Source of the DNA: Ancylobacter aquaticus
GTDB lineage: Bacteria > Pseudomonadota > Alphaproteobacteria > Rhizobiales > Xanthobacteraceae
Direction: 5' to 3'
Length of the DNA stretch: 64,000 nucleotides
Assembly (NCBI RefSeq): GCF_004339465.1
Contig: NZ_SMFY01000007.1
Span: forward strand, 1-64,000
The notes beneath the pieces were generated by a model. That model ran no database searches. It was not told the origin of the DNA and was given only the letters and a program-made list of their open reading frames with translations. Shown in pieces: positions 1-8,970 of this stretch (position 1 is the first letter of the stretch; the number at the start of each line of letters is the position of its first letter). A program made the position numbers and the translations under genes.

Positions 1-152
1 TCATACTCCCCGTCGCCAATCCCCGACGCCACACCCGCGCCCGACGCAACAAATACCGTCGCACCCAAACCGATGTAGCGCTTTACCGTGTCGGCGGACG
101 CGGCAACCCGTGGCTCCGAACCAGAGCTCTCTTTGACAATAGCGATACGCAT
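1..152 (-). CDS. pntA: NAD(P) transhydrogenase subunit alpha, N-terminal fragment
   Basis: Only the first 50 codons are in the window; the gene runs off the left edge. The product begins MRIAIVKESSGSEPRVAAS, the typical N-terminus of the NAD(H)-binding alpha subunit of the proton-translocating, Re/Si-specific transhydrogenase, which interconverts NADH and NADPH at the inner membrane. The ATG lies 8 nt after the stop of the upstream oxidase subunit IV gene, behind GAGAG, so the two are probably co-transcribed. Whether this is the split (PntAA) or fused form cannot be seen. Confidence 0.8.
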   Translation of the reverse strand, partial: MRIAIVKESSGSEPRVAASADTVKRYIGLGATVFVASGAGVASGIGDGEY

Positions 153-160
153 GGGTGCTC

Positions 161-454
161 TCAGGAAGTGATGATCAGGGCGAGCACGAGAACGCCGAGC
201 AGGGCGAACAGCAGCTTGGGCTTGCCATCCTGCGAGGCGAGGCCGACGGCGCAGGCCGCGATCGAGGCCAGCGTGCCGACGGTGAAGATGCCCCAGTGCC
301 CGTTGGCGCCGCCAATGGCGAAGGCCACCATGAAGCAGCACAGAGCCAGAGTGCTGACCAGGGTCATCTTGATGAAGAAGTGATATGTGCCATTGTGCTC
401 GGCATAGTCGTTGCCGTCCGCCTTGGCGTATTCGGTCACCCCGTGATCGGCCAT
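161..454 (-). CDS. aa3-type cytochrome c oxidase subunit IV
   Basis: A 97-residue membrane protein. A short hydrophilic start (MADHGVTEYAKADGNDYAEH) is followed by three hydrophobic stretches at about residues 30-48, 53-73 and 80-96. The N-terminal A(D/E)GNDYxEHxxTY pattern is that of the small bacterial aa3 oxidase subunit IV (Pfam COX4_pro_2), an accessory subunit of the terminal oxidase. The frame extends upstream, but this ATG has GGGAGGGGG 6 nt before it and gives the family length. It is followed by pntA after 8 nt, a pairing I recall from other alphaproteobacteria. Confidence 0.8.
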   Translation of the reverse strand: MADHGVTEYAKADGNDYAEHNGTYHFFIKMTLVSTLALCCFMVAFAIGGANGHWGIFTVGTLASIAACAVGLASQDGKPKLLFALLGVLVLALIITS

Positions 455-541
455 GTCGACCCCCTCCCAAAGAATAATGAGCGCGCGATGCTCCGCTTTA
501 GCGGAAGACGCCGTTTCCGGCAACGGCACGCCCCGGCCGTG

Positions 542-1957
542 TCAGCCCAGACCGGCCTGTGCCAGCGCGGCGCCTTGACGCGCCGCCACCTCCTCGGTGG
601 AGAAATCGGCGATGGCCTCCTCAAATAGGGCGTGGAAGTTCAGCTCCGCCCTGAGGTGCAGGAACACCCCGCCGAGACCGATGGCTGCCCGGTCCATGAA
701 GACGAATTCGCGCGGCACCCGCACCGGCCCCTGCTCCTTCAGAGCGCGATGGACGGTGAAGGCCTCGCGCCGTCCATAGTCGCCCGGTGCCACGCCGTCG
801 GCGATCGTGCGGACCCGGTCGTCGAGCAGCGGGCCATAGATGAAGCGCGCCCAGATGTTGAGCACGTCGATCAGCTCGCGTGTGAGACCGCGAAAGCCCC
901 AGGTCTCATAGGCATGGACGATGCGCGCCGCATCGCCCGCCTGCAGACCGCGATAGAGATCGACCACGCCGCCGACGAAGCTCGGGGGGAAGATGCGGAC
1001 GCAGCCATAGTCCAGCAGGTTGATCCCCGCCGGCGCGCCCGCCTCCTCGAACACGGTGTAATTGCCGAGATGCGGGTCGCCATGGATGACGCCGAAGCGC
1101 GAAAACGGCCGCCACCACGCCGCGAACATGGCGCGGGCGATGGCGTTTCGCTGTTCCAGCGAATGGTCGACGAAATCGAGCAGCCGGCGCCCCTCCAGCC
1201 AGTCGAGGGTGAGCAGGCGCCCGGTCGAAAGGTCCGCATGGACGCGCGGCACGCGCACCGCCGGCACGTCCGCCAGCATCCCGGCGTAGAGCGCGGCATG
1301 AGCGGCTTCGCGCACATAGTCCAGTTCCTCGCGCACCCGCTCGCCGATTTCCTCGGCGATTTCAGTGGTGTCGATGACCGGGTCCATGCGCCGGTGGATG
1401 GCGAGCAGCATGCCGAGCTGCTTGAGGTCGGCCTCCACCGCCGACTGCATGTCGGGATACTGCAACTTCACTGCAAGCGCGGCGCCATCCAGCGCGCGGG
1501 CGCGGTGGACCTGGCCGAGCGAGGCGGCCGCCGCCGGCTCCTTGTCGAAGGAGAGAAAGCGCGCGGCCCAGTCCGGGCCCAGCTCCGCCATCATCCGGCG
1601 CTTGACAAAGGCCCAGCCCATGGGCGGCGCCTGGTTCTGCAGGGTGGCGAGTTCCTTGGCGTACTCCGGCGGCAGTGCGTCGGGAATGGTCGCCATCAGC
1701 TGCGCGACCTTCATGATGGGTCCCTTCAGCCCGCCAAGAGCGGCTGCAAGCGCTGCTGCATTGCCCTGCTGCTGATCCATGCCGAACAGGCGCGTGCCGG
1801 CGATGCGCGCCGCCACACCGCCGACCCTCGTTCCGACGCGGGCATAGCGCAGTGCGCGGGCGGAGAGGCGATTGGCCTCGCGGTCGGGCGAATGGGAATC
1901 GGTCAAGGAAGCCTCATGCGTTGCCCCAACATCTAGAGCGCACCGGGCCGCGCGCAA
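542..1957 (-). CDS. ABC1/AarF (UbiB-like) family protein kinase-like protein
   Basis: 471 residues, the ABC1 atypical kinase fold. Seen: an Ala-rich nucleotide loop (PAAAASLGQVHRA, about 141-152), the catalytic segment HGDPHLGNY (292-300) and the metal-binding LLDYGC (314-319). The family's inhibitory KxGQ motif appears as KVAQ at 83-86. Relatives support ubiquinone synthesis or lipid handling as ATPases; the substrate here is unknown. The start is uncertain: no in-frame ATG occurs until residue 61, and a TTG at residue 18 has GAGG before it. The gene stands alone, between the oxidase subunit IV gene and the DUF6790/DUF3445 pair. Confidence 0.8.
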   Translation of the reverse strand: MRAARCALDVGATHEASLTDSHSPDREANRLSARALRYARVGTRVGGVAARIAGTRLFGMDQQQGNAAALAAALGGLKGPIMKVAQLMATIPDALPPEYAKELATLQNQAPPMGWAFVKRRMMAELGPDWAARFLSFDKEPAAAASLGQVHRARALDGAALAVKLQYPDMQSAVEADLKQLGMLLAIHRRMDPVIDTTEIAEEIGERVREELDYVREAAHAALYAGMLADVPAVRVPRVHADLSTGRLLTLDWLEGRRLLDFVDHSLEQRNAIARAMFAAWWRPFSRFGVIHGDPHLGNYTVFEEAGAPAGINLLDYGCVRIFPPSFVGGVVDLYRGLQAGDAARIVHAYETWGFRGLTRELIDVLNIWARFIYGPLLDDRVRTIADGVAPGDYGRREAFTVHRALKEQGPVRVPREFVFMDRAAIGLGGVFLHLRAELNFHALFEEAIADFSTEEVAARQGAALAQAGLG

Positions 1958-1981
1958 ACGGCTTGGCGCGTGGCCGCGCCA

Positions 1982-2479
1982 TCACCTTTGCGGTACGGGA
2001 CCGAGCACGCGCTGGATCAGCAGCAAGCCGAGCACGGCGAGCGGGGTGAGGAAGTCGGTGTAGAAGATCGGCCCGGCATTCCCACTCGCAAGGTTCCCCG
2101 TCTCCTCGATCTGGATGGCATGGACCATGCCGGCGCCGCCGAGGAAGCCGAGCGCCACGATGCCCACAGCCGCGCGAAAGCCCGGCGAGCCGAGAAAGGC
2201 GCCGACGACCCCGGCCACGCCGATGCCGAGATTGGCCATGCCGACCTCGGCCTGGAACGGGCTCGTCGCCCAGCCGATGGCGGCCGCCGACTGCTCGGCG
2301 AAGAACACATGGCCCATGAAGGCCCAGAGCCCCTGAAGACCTACGGGCAGAAGCAGGATGTAGCGCAGCAGCTCATCGGCCAGCACGGCGAGCGAGAACG
2401 GGCGAGACCCGCGCAGCGACATCAGCACCGCGACGACGATCGCAAGCGCCCAGACGATCAACGGAACCCAGAAAACCAA
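1982..2479 (-). CDS. DUF6790 family integral membrane protein
   Basis: 165 residues with five or so hydrophobic segments (about 3-20, 36-57, 79-94, 101-120, 142-158) and little soluble sequence, so an inner-membrane protein. The pattern with GxxxFxGHxFFAEQSAAxIGW and a C-terminal F(Y/L)TDxLxPL resembles DUF6790; function unknown. The start codon is TTG with GGGAGGGGG just before it. It lies 29 nt downstream of the DUF3445 gene on the same strand and probably shares its transcript. Confidence 0.65.
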   Translation of the reverse strand: MVFWVPLIVWALAIVVAVLMSLRGSRPFSLAVLADELLRYILLLPVGLQGLWAFMGHVFFAEQSAAAIGWATSPFQAEVGMANLGIGVAGVVGAFLGSPGFRAAVGIVALGFLGGAGMVHAIQIEETGNLASGNAGPIFYTDFLTPLAVLGLLLIQRVLGPVPQR

Positions 2480-2508
2480 CGCCCCCTCCCCCGCTCTGCC
2501 GGAACACT

Positions 2509-3480
2509 CTACTCCCCGGTGGCGATCCGCTCCAGCGCCGCCGCCACCGCGTCGCGATGTTCGGTCAACCCCTTATAGGCGAGCTGTTCCGCGTCGAGCC
2601 CGAGGATCTGCTCGCGCAGCGAGGCAGCGAGCGCGCTTCCTTCGGGGTGGCGGCGGAAGGCCAGGAACGGGTCGACATGGATGCGGATGGTGAACAGCAT
2701 GTCGCCGCTTTCGGGCAGGCGCCGCAGCGTCTGCCGCTCCACGCGCACGAAGGCCTCGGGGGCGAGATGGGCCGGGTCGTCGAACCAGTGGCGCGGGCGC
2801 TCCTTCGATTCCGGGTGGTGGCGCTCGTCGTCGGGATAGATCGACCAGTTCACCCGCCACACCGGCTGCTCGACCTTCAGATTCTCGAAGATGCGGTTCA
2901 TCACCCGGGCGAGCTTGCTCTCATAGCCCGGCACCGCCTCGTGCAGCTGGTCCAGCGACTGGCCGAACTTTTCGGCCAGCGACCAGGCGGAGGGAAAGCA
3001 CAGCACGGCGGCGACGAGCCGATAGCCGCCCTCTCCCTTGCGCAGCAGCACGAGATCGTCGGAGACGAGAAGGCCGGCGATGACGAGCGGCGCCTCGCCG
3101 GTGTCGTCGAGGTCGAAGGTCCGGCCGGTGGCGAGCACCGTGAGGCGCCGGCCCTCCAGCAGGTACTGCTCGGGAAAGCGGGTCGTGACATGGGCGACGA
3201 TCAGCTCCAGCACCTCGCGCTGGGCCTCGCGGGTCCCCGGTTCCTCGCGCACCACAACGTCGCGGCTGTCGCGGATCAGCGCCGCGCGCTCGGTCAATGT
3301 GGCCGCCAGCCGCGGGTCCGGCTCGATCCATTCGCCGAGATCGAGCGGCGCGAGCCCAACGGCGAACGCCTTGCGCGAGCCGTCATAGGGCGTGTGGGCG
3401 AAGGGGACGTCGTCGTGCGGGACGGGTGGCGGGGCGGCGACATTCATCGGAGCATGCTCGGCTGGAAGAGCGAGGGGCAA
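2509..3480 (-). CDS. DUF3445 (haem-dependent oxidative N-demethylase-like) protein
   Basis: Up to 323 residues, soluble. It carries the DUF3445 pattern: FAHTPYDGSRKAFAVGLAPL near the N-terminus, a central PSAWSLAEKFGQSLDQLHEAVPGY, and WRVNWSIYPDDERHHPE near residue 210. The family contains haem-dependent oxidative N-demethylases that strip methyl groups from dimethylamine-type substrates; the substrate here is unknown. The longest frame starts at a TTG behind GGGAGG; an ATG 11 codons in (3447) is an alternative. It heads a two-gene run with the DUF6790 membrane protein. Confidence 0.75.
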   Translation of the reverse strand: MPLALPAEHAPMNVAAPPPVPHDDVPFAHTPYDGSRKAFAVGLAPLDLGEWIEPDPRLAATLTERAALIRDSRDVVVREEPGTREAQREVLELIVAHVTTRFPEQYLLEGRRLTVLATGRTFDLDDTGEAPLVIAGLLVSDDLVLLRKGEGGYRLVAAVLCFPSAWSLAEKFGQSLDQLHEAVPGYESKLARVMNRIFENLKVEQPVWRVNWSIYPDDERHHPESKERPRHWFDDPAHLAPEAFVRVERQTLRRLPESGDMLFTIRIHVDPFLAFRRHPEGSALAASLREQILGLDAEQLAYKGLTEHRDAVAAALERIATGE

Positions 3481-3560
3481 GGTGCCCGAACCCTCCCAGC
3501 TTAGAACGTGTGCACCGTTTTCGTCAGCCCAACTTTTCGCCAGTTAAGCGACGGTCAGGC

Positions 3561-3655
3561 GCCATCCCAGCCGAAGGCGAAGCCGCAGAGCCGGGATCGT
3601 AATCCCAACTCGGAAGCACGATCCCGGATCGGCCTTGGGCCGCCCGGGATGACGC
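3561..3655. repeat. Dispersed REP-like intergenic repeat, copy 1
   Basis: The segment opens with CATCCCAGCCGAAGGCGAAG, carries GAGCCGGGATCGT, and ends with CCGCCCGGGATGACG. Together these form a diverged inverted pair. A clearer copy with the same parts lies at 58772-58860 and partial ones near 22319 and 55431. All are intergenic. Such GTCATCCCGG-type palindromes are widespread extragenic repeats in high-GC alphaproteobacteria; no coding role is implied. Confidence 0.6.
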
Positions 3656-3716
3656 ATCGGTCGCGGGGATGCCTCCACCCCTCGGGCGTCTCCGGCATCC
3701 GGCGCGCCGCAGGCCT

Positions 3717-4742
3717 TTACTCGGCCAGTTGGTAGCTGACCGGCAGCCAGCGATAGCCCTCGCCCCGCCGCTCGACATAGCCGATCGAGGGGAAGGAGGT
3801 GTGATAGGCGGCCACCGCGAGGCGGTCGGTGGCGGCCATGTCGTAGATCTTGCGCCGCGTGGCAATTCCCGCCTGCTTGTCCTGGTCAAACAAAGCGTGC
3901 CAGTCGGGGTGCGCCAGCGAAGCCAATTCGTGATGGGCGCAATCGCCCCAGACCAGCAGGCGCTTGCCTTCGCTCTCGACGTGGAAAGCGAGATGGCCGG
4001 GCGTGTGGCCATGCGCGGCCACCGCGCGGATGCCCGGAACCACCTCGCCATCGGCCGCGACAAAACTCATGCGGGCGGCGAGCGGCATCACATGGGAACG
4101 GAACATGATGGCCGAGCCATATTCATTGCTCTCCTTCGGCGCGGCGAGCGGACGGTCGCTTTTCCAGAAATCGAACTCGGTCGCGCCGATGACATAGCGC
4201 GCCTTGGCAAAGGCCGGCTTGCCACCGCTCATCAACCCGCCGACATGGTCGGGATGCGCGTGGGTCAGAACCACCACATCCACCTGCTCGGGCGCATAGC
4301 CGGCCGCCGCCAGCGAGCGGGAGAGCCAGCCACCGGCGGGGGGCGGCACGAAGCCGTTCTCGCCATTGCCGGTGTCGAACAGCACGAGCTCGCGCCCGGT
4401 ATTGACCAAGGTGGGCGAAAAGCCGGGGCGAAACCGCTTTTCCGGCAGGAGGTTCGCCTGCATCAGCGCCTCGACCTCGCTGGCCGGGCGGTCTTCGCCG
4501 ACGATGGGCCACGGCCCGTCGATCATGGCGCTGGCGTCGAGCAGGCTGGTGAACTCGAAGGCCCCGAGCCGAAAGCGCTGGAAGGTCTGGGTCGACGAGC
4601 CGAGTTCCGGCGCCGCCGCATGGGCGGGAAGGCCTTGCAGCACTGCCGGGGCGGCGACCAGGCCGACGGCGGCCGCCAGAATTCCACGGCGGGACGGCGC
4701 CTCGTTCCGGCACAGGCCGGAGGGCGGGAAGAGCATTTTCAT
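3717..4742 (-). CDS. Tat-exported MBL-fold metallo-hydrolase
   Basis: 341 residues. The N-terminus has a twin-arginine signal (SRRGILAAAVGLVAAPAV, 17-34) with likely cleavage after AHA near residue 42, so the enzyme should be folded in the cytoplasm and exported. The metallo-beta-lactamase core shows HAHPDH (161-166), a downstream GHTPGH and WGDCAHHE, which together make a two-zinc site. Substrate unknown: relatives include lactonases, sulfatases and general hydrolases. The gene is divergent from an AraC-type regulator with 87 nt between the starts, the usual layout of a regulator and its target. Confidence 0.8.
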   Translation of the reverse strand: MKMLFPPSGLCRNEAPSRRGILAAAVGLVAAPAVLQGLPAHAAAPELGSSTQTFQRFRLGAFEFTSLLDASAMIDGPWPIVGEDRPASEVEALMQANLLPEKRFRPGFSPTLVNTGRELVLFDTGNGENGFVPPPAGGWLSRSLAAAGYAPEQVDVVVLTHAHPDHVGGLMSGGKPAFAKARYVIGATEFDFWKSDRPLAAPKESNEYGSAIMFRSHVMPLAARMSFVAADGEVVPGIRAVAAHGHTPGHLAFHVESEGKRLLVWGDCAHHELASLAHPDWHALFDQDKQAGIATRRKIYDMAATDRLAVAAYHTSFPSIGYVERRGEGYRWLPVSYQLAE

Positions 4743-4829
4743 GGCGTTCCTCCGGGCCCGCTTCGCGGCGCGCCCTTTTGATGGTCAACTGCGCGCGGCG
4801 TCGTGAGCGCACGGTCGAAGAGGCTATCC

Positions 4830-5708
4830 ATGGCACCGGCTGAGCGATTGTATGAACGTGCGGCCCCCGGCCCGGCAGGCGCGGCGCTGGGGCCGCTGTG
4901 GCATCTCGACGGCGAGCGCACCTGCTTTATCGGCCCGCTCACCTACAACGCGCCGCACCAGCACGGCGCGCCGGTTTTTCTCGTGGGGCTATACGGGCGG
5001 TTCGGCCTGCGGTTGGCCGGGGGCGCGTGGCACTGGGTCCGCACGGCGATGGTTCCGGCCGGGGTGGTGCACGAACTCGATATCGGCGGCGATCCCATCG
5101 GGGTTCTCTACATCGAGCCGACCTTGGAGGGTGCGCACGCGCTGGCCGCCCTCGCCTCCCGCGCCACCGAAACGGAGGGCGTGCTGGTCGCCGGCGGCGG
5201 CCACTTCACGCTGATGCGGGAGCTTTGGGAGGATGCGGGAAGCGTGGCCTGGGCGAGCGAGGCGCTCGACGAACTGATCGGCTTCGGGGCCCGCCGCGCC
5301 CGACAGCCGCTTGATCGGCGCATCGCGCGGGTGCTCGCCCGTTTGCGCGACGGCGCCGACGACACTCCCGGCGTTGCCGCCGCCTGTGCCGGGGTGGGGC
5401 TATCGCCCCATCATTTCCAGCACCTGTTCACCCGCGAGGCGGGCGTGCCCTACCGGCGCTACCGCGCCTGGGGGCGCATGCGGCGGGCCATTGCGGCGGT
5501 CGCACAGGGCAGCAGCCTCACCCATGCCGCCCACGAGGCCGGCTTCTGCGACCAGGCGCATTTCACCCATGATTTCCGCCGCACCTTCGGCGCCCCGCCC
5601 TCGTGGAGCCTGCAGGGCGTGCGGATGTCGGGAGACCCGGCGCGGCGGAAAGCCGCCGCGCAATTGTCGCAAAGCCCGGCGCGGCGGAAACCCGCCGCAC
5701 CGGTGTGA
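4830..5708 (+). CDS. AraC-family transcriptional regulator
   Basis: 292 residues from the ATG that follows GAAGAGG by 7 nt. An N-terminal cupin-like sensing half (HxHGAPVFLVGLYGRF) is followed by a C-terminal AraC DNA-binding domain (about 190-275) with two helix-turn-helices, seen in LSPHHFQHLFTREAGVPYRR and HAAHEAGFCDQAHFTHDFRR. The last 25 residues are an Arg/Ala tail in which PARRKxAA occurs twice. It faces away from the exported MBL hydrolase gene and is the obvious candidate to control it. The inducer is unknown. Confidence 0.85.
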   Translation: MAPAERLYERAAPGPAGAALGPLWHLDGERTCFIGPLTYNAPHQHGAPVFLVGLYGRFGLRLAGGAWHWVRTAMVPAGVVHELDIGGDPIGVLYIEPTLEGAHALAALASRATETEGVLVAGGGHFTLMRELWEDAGSVAWASEALDELIGFGARRARQPLDRRIARVLARLRDGADDTPGVAAACAGVGLSPHHFQHLFTREAGVPYRRYRAWGRMRRAIAAVAQGSSLTHAAHEAGFCDQAHFTHDFRRTFGAPPSWSLQGVRMSGDPARRKAAAQLSQSPARRKPAAPV

Positions 5709-5711
5709 GGC

Positions 5712-7562
5712 TCAGGCCTCCTCCATCGCCTCAAGCTCGGCGATCATGCGCTCGATGAGGCCGAGACCCGTCTGCCAGAAGGCGGGATCGCGGGCATCGA
5801 GGCCGAAGGGCTTCAGCAGTTCCGAATGATGCTTGGTGCCGCCGGCCGCCAGCATGGCGAGATAGCGCTCGGCAAAGCCCTCGCTGGCGTTCTCGTACAC
5901 CGCGTAGAGCGAGTTCACCAGGCAGTCGCCGAAGGCATAGGCATAGACGTAGAAGGGCGAATGAATGAAGTGGCCGATATAGACCCAGTAGTTCTCATAA
6001 CCCGGCCCAAGATGGATCGCCTCGCCCAGGCTTTCGGACTGAACCTCCATCCAGATGGCGCAAATCTTCTCCGCCGTCAGCTCGCCATTCTTGCGCTCGG
6101 TGTGGATGCGGCGCTCGAAGGTGTAGAAGGCGACCTGCCGCACCACCGTGTTGATCATGTCCTCGACCTTCGAGGCCAGCATCGCCTTGCGCGCCTGCGC
6201 ATCCGGCGCCGCCGCCAGCAGCCGGCGGAAGGTCAGCATTTCGCCGAACACCGAGGCGGTCTCGGCCAGCGTCAGCGGGGTCGGCGCCATCAGCGCGCCA
6301 TTCGGCGCCGCCAGCACCTGGTGCACGCCATGGCCCAGCTCATGGGCGAGCGTCATCACGTCGCGCGGCTTGCCCATATAGTTGAGCAGCACATAGGGAT
6401 GAGCGGAGGGCACGGTGGGGTGGGCGAAGGCGCCCGTCGCCTTGCCCGGGCGCACGCCAGCGTCGATCCAGCTCTTGTCGAAGAAATCGCGGGCAATGTC
6501 GGCCATGCGCGGCGAGAAGGTGGAATAAGCGCCGAGCACCGTGTCGCGCGCCTCGTCCCAGCCGATGGGGCGCGTATCCACCTTGGGCAGCGGTGCGTTG
6601 CGGTCCCAGTATTCCAGCTTTTCCTTGCCGAACCACTTGGCCTTGAGCTTGTAGTAGCGGTGCGCCAGCCGGGGATAAGCCTCATGGACGGAGGACACCA
6701 GCGCATCCACCACTTCGCGTTCGACGCGGTTGGCCAGGTGCCGGGAATCGGCGATGTCCTCGAAGCCGCGCCAGCGGTCGGAGATTTCCTTGTCCTTGGC
6801 CAGCGTGTTGGTGATGAGGGTGAACAGGCGCAGATTGTCGCCGAACACCTTGCCGAGCGCCTGCGCGCCCATGCGGCGCTTCTCCTCCTCCGGCTCGGCG
6901 AAGAAGTTCAGCGTCTGCTCCAGCGGCAGTATCTCGCCGTCGACATCGAAGCGCAGCCCGGCGATGGTTTCGTCGAACAGCCGGTTCCAGGCGCCGCGCC
7001 CGGTGACGCCCTTCTCGTGGAAGAGCTGCTCGACGCGATCATCGAGCTGGTAAGGTTTCTCCGCCCGGACATCCTCGATCCAGGGCCGGTAATGGGCGAA
7101 AGCCGGCGCATCGAGGGCGGCCTCCATTTTCGCATCGTCCAGCCGGTTCAGTTCCAGCGTGAAGAACAGCAGGTGCGTGGAGGCATCGGTCAGCTTTTCC
7201 TGCACGTCGCCATAGAATTTCGCCCGCACCGGATCGGTGGTGTCGCCGGAATAGACCAATCCAGCGAAGGAATAGAGCCGGCCCAGAAGATCCTCGATCT
7301 TCTCGTAGCGCGCGACGATGGCCGCCATCTGCTCGCCGGCATCGTCCCCGTCGAGAACGGATGCGAGCTTGCCCTTGTGGTCTTCCTCGAACTGCGCCGA
7401 GCGGGCGGCCACCGCCTCCAGATCGGCCCGCAATTCGGGCGAGTCCATCGCCGGATAAAGATCCGAGAGGTCCCATTGCGGTAGATGGCCGAAGGTGGCG
7501 GCGGCAGGCTCGGGCGAGCGGGGCACGAGGGCGAAATGATCGGAACGGCGCTGCATGTTCAC
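5712..7562 (-). CDS. pepF: M3 family oligoendopeptidase F
   Basis: 616 residues, the usual length for M3B oligoendopeptidases, which cut peptides of roughly 7-17 residues in the cytoplasm. The zinc site HELGHGVHQ lies at 406-414, with the third ligand supplied by the downstream ETASVFGE segment. No signal peptide. The frame begins MNMQRR, so either Met may start. It converges on the AraC regulator with only 3 nt between the two stops, so terminator sequence must overlap coding DNA. Likely role: recycling peptides from protein turnover. Confidence 0.9.
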   Translation of the reverse strand: MNMQRRSDHFALVPRSPEPAAATFGHLPQWDLSDLYPAMDSPELRADLEAVAARSAQFEEDHKGKLASVLDGDDAGEQMAAIVARYEKIEDLLGRLYSFAGLVYSGDTTDPVRAKFYGDVQEKLTDASTHLLFFTLELNRLDDAKMEAALDAPAFAHYRPWIEDVRAEKPYQLDDRVEQLFHEKGVTGRGAWNRLFDETIAGLRFDVDGEILPLEQTLNFFAEPEEEKRRMGAQALGKVFGDNLRLFTLITNTLAKDKEISDRWRGFEDIADSRHLANRVEREVVDALVSSVHEAYPRLAHRYYKLKAKWFGKEKLEYWDRNAPLPKVDTRPIGWDEARDTVLGAYSTFSPRMADIARDFFDKSWIDAGVRPGKATGAFAHPTVPSAHPYVLLNYMGKPRDVMTLAHELGHGVHQVLAAPNGALMAPTPLTLAETASVFGEMLTFRRLLAAAPDAQARKAMLASKVEDMINTVVRQVAFYTFERRIHTERKNGELTAEKICAIWMEVQSESLGEAIHLGPGYENYWVYIGHFIHSPFYVYAYAFGDCLVNSLYAVYENASEGFAERYLAMLAAGGTKHHSELLKPFGLDARDPAFWQTGLGLIERMIAELEAMEEA

Positions 7563-7757
7563 TCCGGCGGACTAGGGAGGCACGGTAAGCCTGTGCTGCA
7601 CTGATATCGTGCGGGGATGCGCGCTATCAACCGCCTCCTGGCTGGATGGTTGCGCGAACGCCCCCACAACAAGGCGAGGCCGGGGGCTGGCGCCGCCTAC
7701 CCCCTTGCCCGGACGGCCTTCGCGCCGCATGTTACCGTTTCAACGGGGAGAATGTGG

Positions 7758-8483
7758 ATGTTTCCGCGCGCGCTGGCCGCCGCTCTCGCCGCGGCGATGA
7801 TTGCCCTTGGTGTTTCCGTCGCGGAGGCGGCGCCCAAGCGGATCGTCATCGTGCGGCATGGCGAGAAGCACACGGCGCTCACCCTGTGCGGCCTCGGCAA
7901 GGAGCGGGCGAAGGCACTGGCGGCGCAGTATCTCAGCCCCACCAGCCCGATGAGCCTCATCAGGGACGATCCGCCGGCCGCTATTCTGGCCATGACGCTG
8001 CACACGGTGGAAACCGCGCGGCCCATCGCCCGTGCCTGGAACATGAAGCTGGTGGCGCCGCCTATCGGCTATGTTCCGATCCGCAACAACCGCTTCTTCA
8101 ATTCCAAGCTGAACGTGGTGAACCGGGACGTGGCGCGCGACCTGCTGGAGAATCCGCGCTGGCACGGCAAAACAGTGGTGATGGTGTGGGAGCATTTCCA
8201 CATCGCCAGCGCGGCGCTGGAGAAGGAATTCGCCGGCGAGGAGGTGACACTCCGCCAGTTGCTGCATCTCGATCGGGTGAAGGGCGTGAAAGGCGGCGTG
8301 CCCGACACCTGGCCGGACAGCAATTACAATTTCTTCTGGGTCCTCACCTATGACCGGCCGCAGGACTCCGTGCCGAGCCGGTTCGAGGTGGTGAGGCAGT
8401 ATTTCGCCGAGCCCTTCGCCAATCTGCCGTCGAACGGCTGGGGCAAACCTGAACCCCTCCCCGCCAACAGCGGCTGCAGCTAA
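7758..8483 (+). CDS. Exported histidine phosphatase family protein
   Basis: 241 residues from the ATG with GGGGAG 7 nt upstream; another ATG lies two codons earlier, and the frame extends 47 codons further up without a good site. The N-terminus is a signal peptide (FPRALAAALAAAMIALGVSV, cleaved after AEA). The mature protein opens with the phosphohistidine motif IVIVRHGEKH and a second active-site region around MVWEHFHIASA. Histidine phosphatases cleave phosphate esters; this one should act in the periplasm. Substrate unknown. It faces a small exported protein gene across a shared terminator. Confidence 0.8.
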   Translation: MFPRALAAALAAAMIALGVSVAEAAPKRIVIVRHGEKHTALTLCGLGKERAKALAAQYLSPTSPMSLIRDDPPAAILAMTLHTVETARPIARAWNMKLVAPPIGYVPIRNNRFFNSKLNVVNRDVARDLLENPRWHGKTVVMVWEHFHIASAALEKEFAGEEVTLRQLLHLDRVKGVKGGVPDTWPDSNYNFFWVLTYDRPQDSVPSRFEVVRQYFAEPFANLPSNGWGKPEPLPANSGCS

Positions 8484-8485
8484 AA

Positions 8486-8507
8486 AAAAGCGCCCGTCAG
8501 GGCGCTT
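8486..8507 (-). terminator. Rho-independent terminator
   Basis: The 8-bp stem AAGCGCCC/GGGCGCTT with loop GTCA is flanked on its left by a run of eight A, which reads as a U-tract on the minus strand. It therefore ends the small exported-protein gene at 8544-8822. On the plus strand no T-run follows, so it is weak for the phosphatase gene. Confidence 0.85.
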
Positions 8508-8543
8508 GAGGCTGGTCATTAAGGGGTCGGCACGTCTCGATGG

Positions 8544-8822
8544 TCAGTCGAAAGCGCGCTTCATGCGCTGCCACGGCGAATCGCGGCCTTCATAGAGCGG
8601 CCCGAAGAATGCGCGCTCCTTCGATTGGCCCTGGGTCTGGCGCACCTGCTGCTTGCGGACGCGGTCATGGTCGCGCACCTGCTTGCGGTCCACCGTATCG
8701 CCGAAGCGCGGCGTGTCGCGCGGGCCGGCCGAGGTGGCACTGGCGGGGGCTGCGGCGATCATAAGGCCAGCGGCAACCAGTGCAGCAACGCCGACCGAAC
8801 TCTTCACTCGTGTCTTCGTCAT
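8544..8822 (-). CDS. Small exported protein of unknown function
   Basis: 92 residues starting MTKTRVKSSVGVAALVAAGL, with GGGAGG five nt before the ATG. A cleavable signal (to about APASA, residue 28) is followed by an Arg/Gln-rich, charged mature part with RKQQVRQTQGQSKERAFFGP and a C-terminal WQRMKRAF. I do not recognise a family. It is monocistronic, ends at a strong terminator, and is divergent from the DUF982 gene. Signal and ribosome site make it a convincing gene despite its size. Confidence 0.7.
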   Translation of the reverse strand: MTKTRVKSSVGVAALVAAGLMIAAAPASATSAGPRDTPRFGDTVDRKQVRDHDRVRKQQVRQTQGQSKERAFFGPLYEGRDSPWQRMKRAFD

Positions 8823-8970
8823 GATGACCTCCCAAAAGTAATCTGCTGGCGAGATAACCTTGATGACGGGAAATAGTTTCATAGAAAAAATGGAGGTATG
8901 ATGTGGCACACGCGACCGAGCTTTGCCGCGATCGCCTGATCCAACTTCGGCCGGGGCCAGCACATGATGC

